Origin: Streptomyces angustmyceticus
GTDB taxonomy: Bacteria; Actinomycetota; Actinomycetes; Streptomycetales; Streptomycetaceae
Assembly (NCBI RefSeq): GCF_019933235.1
Contig: NZ_CP082945.1
Coordinates: 2,976,001-3,040,000 of the forward strand
Direction of reading: 5' to 3'
DNA: 64,000 bases
The notes under the pieces were generated by a model. It was not told the origin of the DNA and did not search any database. It worked only from the letters and a program-made list of their open reading frames with translations. A program made the translations under genes and the position numbers. Positions 19,201 through 26,957 of this stretch are shown here, piece by piece (within the stretch, counting starts at the first letter, position 1; the number at the start of each line of letters is the position of its first letter).

Positions 19201-20625
19201 CGTGTGCACGAGGGGTATGGGGCCATCCGCGTCCGGTCCTGACGTCCAGCATCCGTGGATGAGCCGCTCCTCGGCGTCGGACAGGATCCGCAGGTCCGCC
19301 AGTGCGGTTTCGGGGCGAGCCACCGCGTGCGTGAGCACCGTCTGGTAGCGCTCCGCCAGGAGTTCGGCGGTGCGCCGATCGAACAGGTCGGACGAGTACT
19401 CCAGGAAGCCACGGAACCCATCGCCCTGCGGTACCACGCTCAGGAAGACGTCGTACTTCGCTGTGCCGTTGTGGAGCGACAGCCGCTCGGTGCTCGCGTC
19501 GGGCAGGCCCAGACCCGCGGCCTCCTGGGAGTCTGCGGTGAAGACGATCTGGAAGAGCGGGAACCTGCTGAGCGTGCGCTCCACCCCCAGCTCACCGACG
19601 AGCCGGCCGAAGGAGACCTCACGGTGCTCGACCGCGTCCAGGACGACGTCCTGGGTGGCGGAAACCAGCGAGGCGAACGACGCGGTTGGCGTCACTTTCT
19701 GACGAATCGGCAGCACCTCGGCCAGGCAGGCGATCACCGAGTCGAGCGCGGGCTCGTCCCGCAGGGAGACCGGAGTCCCGATAACCAGGTCCCGCTGCCC
19801 GCTCAACCGGTGCGTGAGCGCCGTCAGGGCGGCGAGCAGCACCACGTACGGCGAGCTGTGGCGCTGTTTTGCGAGAGCGCCGATACCACGGGCCACCTCG
19901 TCGTCGAGGGTGAACTCGACCTGTCCGCCGCGGTGACTCATCACCGCAGCCCGCGGATGGTCGGTGGGGAAGGCCGTCTCGTCAGGTGCGTCGCGCAGCG
20001 CGGTCCGCCAGTACGCCAGATGTGCGGCGTCCGTCAGGCGCGCCGTGCGGCGCCGCCGCTCCGCGTATCCGCCCATCTGCTGCGGCAGTTCCGGCAGGCC
20101 GTGCCCGGTGCCCGCGAGGGCGGCCCGGTAGCAGGCACTGAACTCGGCGTCGAGCAGGTGCAGGCTGGTGCCGTCCATGGCCGCGTGGTGCAGGACGACG
20201 AGGAGCACCGCGTCGCCGTCCACGCTGCCGGTCGGTTCGAAGAGGTACGCCCTGAGAAGCGGCGGGGCGTCGAGCGGGAGCGGCGCGGCGAGCGCCTCGC
20301 GCAGGGCCTCGTCCAGCTGGTCGCCGGGCACCGACCGCCTGGTGACCGTGATCGGCCCCGCGGGAAGCACGGTCTGCACAGGCCGGTCCGCGGCCAGGTG
20401 GAGGCGGGTGCGCAGCGCCTCGTGACGCCGGACGATCTCGGAGAGCGCGGCCTCGGCGGCGGGCACGTCGATGCGGCCGCTGATGCGGTGGGCCCATGAC
20501 TCGACGTACCGTGAACGGCCTTTTTGAAACTGGTCGTTGAGCCAGATCGACTCCTGCTCGAACGACATCGGGTGGCTGGCGTGCGGCGTGTTTGCCGTCC
20601 GCTGCGCACGTTGCTGGCTGGTCAC
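16228..20625 (-). CDS. NRPS3: C-A(proline-like)-T-reductase
   Basis: A 1465-aa NRPS module ending in a reductive release domain. The C domain (about residues 20-440) has an intact HHAAMDG. In the A domain (about 460-970; [11 protein letters not shown]), specificity residues read by eye are D-V-Q-F-V-A-Q-V-V, close to known proline codes (DVQLIAHVV). The carrier Ser is in HGGDSLL (about 1020). The R domain (about 1100-1460) has the NADPH motif LLTGATGFLGAFLL, Thr in STVGVF and YTQSK (YxxxK). R domains release the chain as an aldehyde or alcohol, which can cyclise to an imine. The start is GTG 20625; Met20 is an alternative. C-A-T-R with a proline-type substrate mirrors the terminal module of pyrrolobenzodiazepine synthetases and fits the DOPA-cleavage genes upstream. 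Confidence 0.92.
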   Translation of the reverse strand: MTSQQRAQRTANTPHASHPMSFEQESIWLNDQFQKGRSRYVESWAHRISGRIDVPAAEAALSEIVRRHEALRTRLHLAADRPVQTVLPAGPITVTRRSVPGDQLDEALREALAAPLPLDAPPLLRAYLFEPTGSVDGDAVLLVVLHHAAMDGTSLHLLDAEFSACYRAALAGTGHGLPELPQQMGGYAERRRRTARLTDAAHLAYWRTALRDAPDETAFPTDHPRAAVMSHRGGQVEFTLDDEVARGIGALAKQRHSSPYVVLLAALTALTHRLSGQRDLVIGTPVSLRDEPALDSVIACLAEVLPIRQKVTPTASFASLVSATQDVVLDAVEHREVSFGRLVGELGVERTLSRFPLFQIVFTADSQEAAGLGLPDASTERLSLHNGTAKYDVFLSVVPQGDGFRGFLEYSSDLFDRRTAELLAERYQTVLTHAVARPETALADLRILSDAEERLIHGCWTSGPDADGPIPLVHTVFADEARKTPNAPAVVRGEDTLSYRDLDASAEAVAALLVERGHAGHRVALCVERTFDLPVAVLAVLKAAGACVPLDVGYPAERIAYMLRDSGATALVTRRSVAAGLTLPGDLPVTFLDDVPTPRTAAGGDAESPAALPAARDEDIAYVLYTSGSTGRPKGVALPHRSLAGLVDWQRRRSGSGPGARTLQFAPLSFDVAFQELFATWASGGAVVLIDDDVRTDPERLCDMLSVHRVERLFLPYVALQQLARYACAEQRRCPSLKEVVTAGEQLFVTPAIRRFFTDLAHASLENQYGPTETHVVTAERLTGPPASWPDRPSIGRPVPGARVYVLDGAMRPCPVGSTGELYVGGRAPAQGYLGLPELTAERFLRDPHAPEPGRVYRTGDLARLLPDGRIELLGRTDDQVKIRGHRVETGEVESAVKAVPGVADAVVVSTEGAPGEGRRLAVGYLPTAGDGLTPEALRSALRDRLPSFMVPAVCVPLASFPLTPSGKVDRAALARDRSGTAVAPPQGEPARTPTEKRVTELCAAVLGVGSAGVEDDFFAHGGDSLLAVRLALALREEFGVAVPMNCVFTAPTPVALTRLVDRLGQRPDTPALTADLVLPPDIVPAQQVLPVVTNPKEVLLTGATGFLGAFLLRELLAHTSARVHCLVRGTDQAHAAARLRAAQEAYGIADEEAQERIVVHAGDLALPRLGLSEEAFDRLARTVDVVHHAGASVNLAQAYAQSRLANVRGTVEVLRLAAAHRTVPVHHISTVGVFAGRALTGRRIGPDEPLTPVEALVHGYTQSKWVAERLVETARERGLPVTVYRPTRIAGDATTGACQSADFLWLLLKGCAQAGLAPRLDDVAFDLVPVDHVSRAVVALASTPEAAGRSFHLAGERLMSFSRAVACLRRALALPITDVPVKEWLRAIEAMPDNAAFPLLGVMGDGRDDDPEGSVRFDTADTRLLLRGTGIACPDIDEKVFTGYVRYFAESGFLPTPRDEGSRR

Positions 20626-20640
20626 CGTGATCCGATCTGT

Positions 20641-22416
20641 TCAGGCCTGCCGGTCGGAGGCGAGCTCGACCTGCTGGAGGTAGTCGCCGAAGCGCGGATG
20701 GGCGAAGACCGTCCTGAGCTTGACGGTGACGCCGGTCTCCCTGAGAAGGGCGCTGGAGAGCCGGGCTGCCGACAGCGAGCCGCCGCCGAGCGCGAAGAAG
20801 TCGGAGTCGGCGCCGACTTCGGGCGCTCCCAGCACCTCCTGCCACAGCCGCCGCAGGACGGTCCGCACGCCCGGGGCGCCGGCGGGCGCGACACCCTCGT
20901 CGAGCCGGGCCGTGGCCGCCGCTCGCAGGGCCCGTACGTCCACCTTGCCGCCCTCGGTGAGGGGGAATGCGTCCCAGCCGAGGATCTCAGCGGGGACCAT
21001 GGCCGGTGGCAGTACGGGGCGCAGCCGGCCGGTCATCGCCTCCCGGTCGACGGGGTGCGGGGTGCACACGCAGCCGACGAGGGTCTCGCCGATCCGGAAC
21101 ACCTTGGCGTCCGTCACCGCGGGCTGGGCGGCCAGCACCGCGGCGATCTCACCAGGTTCGACCCGTACGCCGTTGATCTTGAGCTGGTCGTCGACGCGTC
21201 CGAGGAAGTGGAGCAGGCCGCGTTCCTCACGCACCCAGTCCCCGGTCCGGTACCAGGGGCCCTGCCCGGCTCCGGCGACGGCCGTCCGAAGGAAGCGGTC
21301 CTCGGGGAGCGGGTCCGTGCCGAGGTAGCCGAGGGCGACACCGGGTCCGCCGATGAGCAGCTCCCCCTCGGTGCCCGCGGGTACCGGGGAGTCCCGCTCG
21401 TCGACGACCGCCGTGCGCACGCCGGGCAGCGCCGCGCCGATAGGGATCCGCTCCCCCGTCGTCAGGTCCGGGGTCACGTCGCACGCCACCGAGGTAATCG
21501 TTGCCTCGGAGACCCCGTAGGCGTGCACGAGGCGGGCGCGCTCTGCGGAGCACCAGGCTCGGGCCGCCTCGACCGGCAGTTCCTCGCTGCCCGCGACGAC
21601 CAGGCGCAGCGTGGGCAGCGCCGTGCCGCTCTCGTCGAGGTGGGCGGCCCAGCCGCTGAAGTATGAGGCGGGCAGGTTGCACACCGTGATGCCGCGACCG
21701 TGGACGATGCGGCTGAACCGGTCGTAGCTCACCTCACCCAGGCCCGTGGGGAGGATGTCGACCAGGGCTCCGGCGGTGAGAGTGGGCCAGATCTCCTCAG
21801 CGGCCACGTCGAACGCGAGTGAGGATGCCTGCAGGACCCGGTCGTCGGGGGCCAGCTCGAAGAGCTGGTGGACGGCTCGGCGGTGCGCCGCCAGGGAGCG
21901 TCTGGTGATGACCACACCCTTGGGAACGCCGGTCGTTCCCGAGGTGTGCACGAGGTAGGCGGCGATGTCATCGCGCTCGGTGGAGGCGGTGCGCCGCTCC
22001 GGGGCGGGTTCGTGGCCGCGCGCCTCGTCATGCGTGACCACGGCCGGGGCGCCGCCGTGCCGGAACAGCTCCTGGTCCGCGGTCTCCTCGGCGAGCACCA
22101 GGCGGGGCGCGGCCTCGTCGAGCATGTGGCGCAGGCGGGCGGCGGGCACGTGCTCGCCGAGCGCGAGGTACGCGGCATCGGCCAGCAGGACGCCCAGCAG
22201 CGCCGCCACGACCCGTGGGCTTCTGCGGCCCTGGACGGCTACCACGTCACCAACCCGGACGCCGCAGTCTCGCAGACACCGCTCGACACGCCGTGCGTGG
22301 CCCACCAGTTCGGCGTAGGTCCAGGTCTCGGCCCCGGTGGCCAACGCGGGCCGCTGGGGGTGGCGGTGCGCCGCGGCGAGCACAGCGTCCGCCACATCGT
22401 ATTCGTTGGCGTCCAT
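20641..22416 (-). CDS. Free-standing NRPS adenylation-carrier didomain
   Basis: A 591-aa A-T protein. The A domain (about residues 5-500) has HTSGTTGVPKG, AYGVSEATIT and the terminal catalytic Lys in LTEGGKVDVRAL. The carrier has FFALGGGSLSAARL (Ser near 545). No condensation domain is present, so it must load an amino acid for another protein, most simply the C domain of NRPS3 encoded 15 bases downstream. Specificity residues read by eye are D-V-E-N-V-A-A-I-T; Asp at the first position suggests an alpha-amino acid, but I do not recognise the code. Its ATG overlaps the stop of the exporter gene (TGATG). Pyrrolobenzodiazepine synthetases use a similar A-T starter, for anthranilates, followed by C-A-T-R. 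Confidence 0.9.
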   Translation of the reverse strand: MDANEYDVADAVLAAAHRHPQRPALATGAETWTYAELVGHARRVERCLRDCGVRVGDVVAVQGRRSPRVVAALLGVLLADAAYLALGEHVPAARLRHMLDEAAPRLVLAEETADQELFRHGGAPAVVTHDEARGHEPAPERRTASTERDDIAAYLVHTSGTTGVPKGVVITRRSLAAHRRAVHQLFELAPDDRVLQASSLAFDVAAEEIWPTLTAGALVDILPTGLGEVSYDRFSRIVHGRGITVCNLPASYFSGWAAHLDESGTALPTLRLVVAGSEELPVEAARAWCSAERARLVHAYGVSEATITSVACDVTPDLTTGERIPIGAALPGVRTAVVDERDSPVPAGTEGELLIGGPGVALGYLGTDPLPEDRFLRTAVAGAGQGPWYRTGDWVREERGLLHFLGRVDDQLKINGVRVEPGEIAAVLAAQPAVTDAKVFRIGETLVGCVCTPHPVDREAMTGRLRPVLPPAMVPAEILGWDAFPLTEGGKVDVRALRAAATARLDEGVAPAGAPGVRTVLRRLWQEVLGAPEVGADSDFFALGGGSLSAARLSSALLRETGVTVKLRTVFAHPRFGDYLQQVELASDRQA

Positions 22417-23696
22417 CACGACTTGACCCCTTTCGTCTTGGCCTCTTTCGTCTGTGGGGAGCCTGCGACCTCGCGCGGCGCCCCTGCCCGGCCGGTGGCC
22501 CTCGTCCGCAGCGCCCACGCCATAGCGGGCACGACCGCCGCGGCCACCAGGAGGAACCCCGCGGAGAGCGCCGCCCAGCCCGTCGCCGCGTACCGCTCGA
22601 CGACGAGCGTGACCACGGCGGGGCCGAGGACGAGGTTGATCGAGCTGCCCAGCGCGAAGACCCCACCCCAGGTGCCCTGGGCCTGCGGCGGCGCGAGTTC
22701 GTACCGGAGCTTCCAGCCCGCGGCGGAACTCCACACCTCGCTCAGCGAAAGGAGCACCACAGAGACCACAAGCGCGCTCACGCCGACCAGGGCGGGCATT
22801 CCGGTGCTCACGGCGATGGCCAGGCACGACACCGTGGAGGCGAAGCTCGCGAGGAGCAGCAGCCTGCGCACTCCGCCGAAGGTCTCCGCGGCCCGGCTGA
22901 GCGGCACCTGCAGGGCCACGACCAGGACGGCGTTCAGGCCGTAGAGCCAGGCTCCGAGCCCGCTGGGCAGGCCTGAGTGCGTCACGATCCACAGCGGGAT
23001 CCCGATACGCAGCACGATGTCCCCGACGGCGAGCAGGCCGTACAGGACCGACAGCGTCAGGTAGGGCACATCGCGCACGGCGTTGCGGATCGGCACGACG
23101 TCGGCCCGCCACTCCGGCCCGGCTGCCCGCTTCGGCAGCCCCAGGCACAGGACGGTCGCCGCCGCCTCGGCCAAGGCGCTGCCCAGAATGAGCGCGAGAT
23201 AGGCGGGCGCATCGTCCAGAGTGAGGGCGAGCCCGGCGGCGAGAGCGCCGAGGATGATCCCCACATTGAACGCGCTGCGCAGGTACGCGGAGACCGTCAC
23301 ACGGGCCTCGCTGTCCGTCATCTCCGCTACCAGCGCCTCGCGGCAGATCCAGCCGCCCTGGACGAAGACGCCGAGGAGGGAGACCACAACGACGAACTCC
23401 ACGAGCCCGTGGACCGCGGTGGCGGCGACGAGCAGCAGAACCTGTGCCACGCCCATGAAGACGGTGGCCCCGCGCGCGCCGACCTTGTCGGCGAACCGCC
23501 CCAGGTGGATGGAGAGGGGCAGCCAGACGAGGCCGGCGACGGTCAGGCCGATCCCGACCTGGGACACCGGGAGCCCGACGTAGCGCGTGAAGTAGATCGC
23601 GTTGCCGGAGGCGTACATTCCGAAGCCGATGCTGGCCAGGAAGTTCACCCCCGTGAGCCTGAGCAGCGGTCCGGACAAGGGAATGAGGCGGCGCAC
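22416..23696 (-). CDS. MFS exporter (second cluster transporter)
   Basis: A 426-aa major facilitator protein with about twelve hydrophobic helices and no extended loops. The short basic tail (SPQTKEAKTKGVKS) is cytoplasmic. The MFS loop signature is present as HLGRFADKVGARG between helices 2 and 3. The start is GTG 23696, two bases after the tyrosine hydroxylase stop, and the end overlaps the A-T gene, so it is embedded in the operon. It most likely exports the product or an intermediate and gives self-protection. Substrate cannot be read from the sequence. Confidence 0.88.
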   Translation of the reverse strand: MRRLIPLSGPLLRLTGVNFLASIGFGMYASGNAIYFTRYVGLPVSQVGIGLTVAGLVWLPLSIHLGRFADKVGARGATVFMGVAQVLLLVAATAVHGLVEFVVVVSLLGVFVQGGWICREALVAEMTDSEARVTVSAYLRSAFNVGIILGALAAGLALTLDDAPAYLALILGSALAEAAATVLCLGLPKRAAGPEWRADVVPIRNAVRDVPYLTLSVLYGLLAVGDIVLRIGIPLWIVTHSGLPSGLGAWLYGLNAVLVVALQVPLSRAAETFGGVRRLLLLASFASTVSCLAIAVSTGMPALVGVSALVVSVVLLSLSEVWSSAAGWKLRYELAPPQAQGTWGGVFALGSSINLVLGPAVVTLVVERYAATGWAALSAGFLLVAAAVVPAMAWALRTRATGRAGAPREVAGSPQTKEAKTKGVKS

Positions 23697-23698
23697 GG

Positions 23699-24655
23699 CT
23701 ACGAGAGCAGCTCGGCGGGAGTGGCGGCAGCCTCGCCCACCTCATGCAGGATGTGCCCGATGCGGCTCTCGCAGCGGGCCACCTCGGTGCTGCGCAGCTC
23801 CTCGGGCCGCTCGTCGCCGCCGTCCCCCCGTGGGTACAGGCCCCGGGCGGCGACGTCCGACGCCACCGCGTCCAGTCTGCGCAGGAGTTGGCTGGTGATG
23901 CCGTCGGCGTCCACGGGCGCGCGCAGGGTCATGAAGAAGTTGTCGTACAGGATCGCCGTGCGCTCCGAGGGGCGGACGACGGTCTCCTTCATGGTCTGCT
24001 GCAGCAGGGAACGGCCCTCGGGTACGAGGAGTGCGGCGATGCCGTCGTGGATCGTCTTGTGGACGTCCACGGCGCGGGCGAGCCCTGCGGCTTCCGGGGC
24101 GTCTCCCCGGGCCACGCCCCGTCCTCGGAACAGGCCGCGCACGGGGACGAAGTCCGAGGCCCAGGTCCCGCTGAAGCTGCGGTGCTGGAGTTGCATGCGG
24201 GGCCTGATCAGGCTCTGATAGAGGTCGATCGGACAGGATCCCGTGTAGAGCAACATGGCGCAGTAGCCGTACGCGTACGTCTCCAGGCGGGCCAGTGAGG
24301 CACGGTCCGGCGTTTCCCGGCCCGCGTTCCTGTCCAGGATCTCTCCCATCAGGTGCCAGATCAGAAAGGTGATCTGATGTCCCGTGATCCAGCGGAACCA
24401 GAACAGCTGGTCGTCGGTGGGGTCCGTGCGGATGGCCGGCAGATCCGGCGACCCGCCGTCCGCGAGGAGGCGCAGACGGAACAGGACGAGGTCGGGGTTG
24501 CAGGGGGGCAGGGCGCTCGGGACCACGGCGGACGAGACGGTCGCATATCCGACCGGCGGCATCGTCAGGGGTTCCAGGCCGTAGGCGAAGTCTCCGAACT
24601 CCCACTCGGCGGTGCGCGGTTCGGCTACCAGGGTTCCGTCGCTCAGACTTGTCAT
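23699..24655 (-). CDS. Probable heme-dependent L-tyrosine 3-hydroxylase (LmbB2-like)
   Basis: A 318-aa soluble protein without a common cofactor motif. The N-terminal EWEFGDFAYGLEPL, helical His-rich stretches (GHQITFLIWHLMGEIL, DVHKTIHDG) and the central RSFSGTWASDF are the kind of sequence I associate with the LmbB2/HrmE/SibU tyrosine 3-hydroxylases of the heme-dependent aromatic oxygenase superfamily. The length also agrees (about 300 aa). These enzymes turn L-tyrosine into L-DOPA with H2O2. The assignment is from memory and is strengthened by its neighbour: its ATG overlaps the stop of the DOPA 2,3-dioxygenase-like gene (ATGA), the partner expected in the same pathway. If wrong, it is a conserved protein of unknown function. 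Confidence 0.62.
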   Translation of the reverse strand: MTSLSDGTLVAEPRTAEWEFGDFAYGLEPLTMPPVGYATVSSAVVPSALPPCNPDLVLFRLRLLADGGSPDLPAIRTDPTDDQLFWFRWITGHQITFLIWHLMGEILDRNAGRETPDRASLARLETYAYGYCAMLLYTGSCPIDLYQSLIRPRMQLQHRSFSGTWASDFVPVRGLFRGRGVARGDAPEAAGLARAVDVHKTIHDGIAALLVPEGRSLLQQTMKETVVRPSERTAILYDNFFMTLRAPVDADGITSQLLRRLDAVASDVAARGLYPRGDGGDERPEELRSTEVARCESRIGHILHEVGEAAATPAELLS

Positions 24656-25119
24656 CGGTGACCGTCCGGTATGTAGCTGAGTTCGTACTCGAGGCCGTTC
24701 ACGTCCAGGAGGTAGAGACTCTGCACGCCGTCGTCGTCGACGACGATCTCGGTCGGCATCTCCGGCCGGGCGAAGGTGAAGCGCCCCGATTCGTAGAGCT
24801 CGATCCACCGTCGGCGGCGCTCGGCAAGCTCCTGCGGCGTGGCCACCTGAATGCACACGTGCTGGAAGACGAATCCATCGTCGTCGGCCGTTCTGCCGTT
24901 GTGGCCCGCGCGGTCGAAGAGGTGCAGCCGGATCTCTCCGACGGCCAGCTCGATCAGCTTGCGGATGCCCGGCAGCCTGCTGAGGGTGAGCTCGGAGAAG
25001 CGGTCGAGTTCCCACTTCTTCTCGGCGTCGAAGAACTCCTGGTACCAGTCGAAGCAGTTGTCCAGATCTGCGGTCTGCACTCCCACGTGGTGAATTCTGG
25101 GGTGGTTCGAACGATCCAC
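24652..25119 (-). CDS. VOC-family extradiol dioxygenase, probable L-DOPA 2,3-dioxygenase (LmbB1-like)
   Basis: A 155-aa single VOC-fold protein. Two beta-alpha-beta-beta-beta repeats give metal ligands His in IHHVGVQTADLD, His in VFQHVCIQVATP and Glu in GLEYELSYI, the His-His-Glu set of vicinal-oxygen-chelate enzymes. The segment FSELTLSRLPGIRKLIELAV and the small size fit LmbB1, SibV, HrmF and TomH, which cleave L-DOPA between C2 and C3; the product cyclises to a pyrroline carrying a 2-oxo-acid side chain. GTG 25119 follows GGAAG. The overlap with the tyrosine-hydroxylase-like gene supports this role. A generic glyoxalase-like function is the alternative. A 116-base gap separates it from the carbamoyltransferase gene. 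Confidence 0.68.
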   Translation of the reverse strand: MDRSNHPRIHHVGVQTADLDNCFDWYQEFFDAEKKWELDRFSELTLSRLPGIRKLIELAVGEIRLHLFDRAGHNGRTADDDGFVFQHVCIQVATPQELAERRRRWIELYESGRFTFARPEMPTEIVVDDDGVQSLYLLDVNGLEYELSYIPDGHR

Positions 25120-25235
25120 TGCGTCATCTTCCTTTCGGGGTACAACCGGTCGGGGCGAAGGTGGCTTTCCGGTCAGGACGGCGGCGGGACCGGGCCCGTG
25201 GGCCCGGTCACCGCCCGGGGCGGGTCGGGCTCCCG

Positions 25236-26945
25236 TCAGGCCTTGCTGTAGAGCACCCCGTCGGCCCAGACGTACCGGGTGCGGCCCCACTCCATGGCGG
25301 ACGCCGCGTCCGGGAAGAAGCCGTGGCCGTTGAGGTTGGCGCTGGTATTGCACAGCACCGGAATGCCGCTCAACTCGTGGTAGGTGCGCAGTATCTCGGC
25401 GAGCACGGGGTCGTCCTCGTTGCTGACGGTCTGCAGGCGGGCCGTGCCGTCGAGGTGGGTGATGGCGGGCACGCGGTCCAGCCACTCGGGGCGCACGTCG
25501 TGGTCGAAGAGCATGTACGGGTCCGGGGTGCCCGGGTCGAAGATCTCGGGGGCGTGCTCGGTCAGGCAGATGGGGGCCACCGGGCGGTAGTGCTCGCGCT
25601 TCTTGAGGTCGTTCAGCAGCTCCTTCATCGACGGGTCGCTCGCCGGGGCGATGATGCTGCGGGCGCCGAGCGCGCGCGGGCCGAGTTCTGCCCGGCCGCG
25701 CAAAAACACCAGCGGCTCGCCACTCTCGTGCAGGATCTGGGCGACCTCCGCGGGGGTGCAGTCCCTGGCCGTCCAGCCGTCCGGCGTGCGGGGGGTCGGG
25801 ACCAGGGCAGGGCCCTGGCGCTGGTGCCACTGGACGGCCGAGACGCCCTTGCCGCGCGCGTACTCGGCGCATGCGGTGCCGATGGCGGAGCCGGAGTCGT
25901 CGGGGTACGGCGGCACCCAGACGTCGTTGAAGAGCGGGTGGGCGCGCAGTGCGCTGTTCCACTTGATGTTGAGGGCGCAGCCGCCGGCGAAGCTGAGGTT
26001 CCAGGGACCCTCACCCTTCCAGCGCGTGATCTTCTCGACGACCCGCTCGACGAGGAGCTCCTCCATGAACTGGTGCATGCTCGCGAGGACGTCCTCGTCC
26101 GAGACGCCGAGTGCGGCGATGCGCTCGGCCGCATCGCCGAGGTAGGCGTGCGTGTAGCGGTGCGAGGGCTCACCGGTGCTGCCGCAGCCGATGACGTCAC
26201 GGCGGTACTCGGCGACGGCGTCGGTCGGCGCCTCGAAGTTCCGGTGGAAGGCGTCGCGCATGGCTTCCTGCACGGCGTCCTGCGGCTTGCCCAGGGCGAT
26301 ATACGCCATGAGCTTGCCGGCGACGGAGAGGTCGTCCACGACCTGGGATCGGTCACCGGTCCTGCGGGCCCACGGACCGAAGTACTGGGCGGCCATGGCG
26401 TACGAGTGACCGATCAGCGGGAAGACCTCGCCGCCGTTCTCGACGGTGCCGCGCGCGGCGTCCACGAAGTACAGCCGCGGGAAGCAGCCGCCGTCCCAGA
26501 CGAGGACGAAGGAGTTCTCCCCGCGTGCGGCGAACGGGCTGGAACAGTAGGCCGCCGCGAAATGGCTCGACATGTGGACGTAGCTGTTGTACGTCACCGT
26601 GGTGCCGCCGATGGGGAGTTCACCGGTGACGCCGGGACGGACCAGACTGTTGATGGTGTCGTTCTCGCGGTAGGGCGCGACCTTCAGTTCCAGGGGCGTG
26701 CCGTGGTCGAGGACGGAGAGGTGGCCGTAGTCCGCCCCGTCCCAGCCGTCGAGGGCCCAGTGGTCGACGTCGGACACCTTGAACCCGTGCTCGGTGAGGA
26801 TCTCGGGGATCAGGCGGAGATCGGCGACCGGACTGTAGCGGGCGTTGTTCGCCAGCTTTTGCACTTCGATGTGGAAGAGGAGCTTGTCGTCCTCCAGGAG
26901 GGCCAGTCCACCGCTGTGGGTGAGTTTGAGGCCAGCTGTGATCAT
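25236..26945 (-). CDS. O-carbamoyltransferase, NodU/CmcH/TobZ family
   Basis: A 569-aa carbamoyltransferase using carbamoyl phosphate and ATP. The N-terminal Kae1-like domain begins MITAGLKLTHSGGLALL and has the metal-site region HMSSHFAAAYCSSPF and SFVLVWDGG. The C-terminal YrdC-like domain has RAELGPRALGARSI, the RE.YRPVAP segment and the closing VLCNTSANLNGHGF. Relatives carbamoylate hydroxyl groups in nodulation factors, cephamycin, tobramycin and novobiocin-type antibiotics. Length is normal and all hallmark motifs are intact. It lies 12 bases after the methyltransferase gene. The hydroxyl it modifies is unknown; a Thr residue or an alcohol made from the DOPA-derived side chain are candidates. 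Confidence 0.93.
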   Translation of the reverse strand: MITAGLKLTHSGGLALLEDDKLLFHIEVQKLANNARYSPVADLRLIPEILTEHGFKVSDVDHWALDGWDGADYGHLSVLDHGTPLELKVAPYRENDTINSLVRPGVTGELPIGGTTVTYNSYVHMSSHFAAAYCSSPFAARGENSFVLVWDGGCFPRLYFVDAARGTVENGGEVFPLIGHSYAMAAQYFGPWARRTGDRSQVVDDLSVAGKLMAYIALGKPQDAVQEAMRDAFHRNFEAPTDAVAEYRRDVIGCGSTGEPSHRYTHAYLGDAAERIAALGVSDEDVLASMHQFMEELLVERVVEKITRWKGEGPWNLSFAGGCALNIKWNSALRAHPLFNDVWVPPYPDDSGSAIGTACAEYARGKGVSAVQWHQRQGPALVPTPRTPDGWTARDCTPAEVAQILHESGEPLVFLRGRAELGPRALGARSIIAPASDPSMKELLNDLKKREHYRPVAPICLTEHAPEIFDPGTPDPYMLFDHDVRPEWLDRVPAITHLDGTARLQTVSNEDDPVLAEILRTYHELSGIPVLCNTSANLNGHGFFPDAASAMEWGRTRYVWADGVLYSKA

Positions 26946-26957
26946 GGTCGTGTCTCC

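Noticed and set aside
16228..24655. A saframycin-type tetrahydroisoquinoline pathway, because a tyrosine hydroxylase-like protein occurs with a reductase-ended NRPS
   Set aside because: The hydroxylase overlaps a DOPA 2,3-dioxygenase-like gene, which would destroy the catechol ring, and the reductase module has a proline-like rather than tyrosine-like code.
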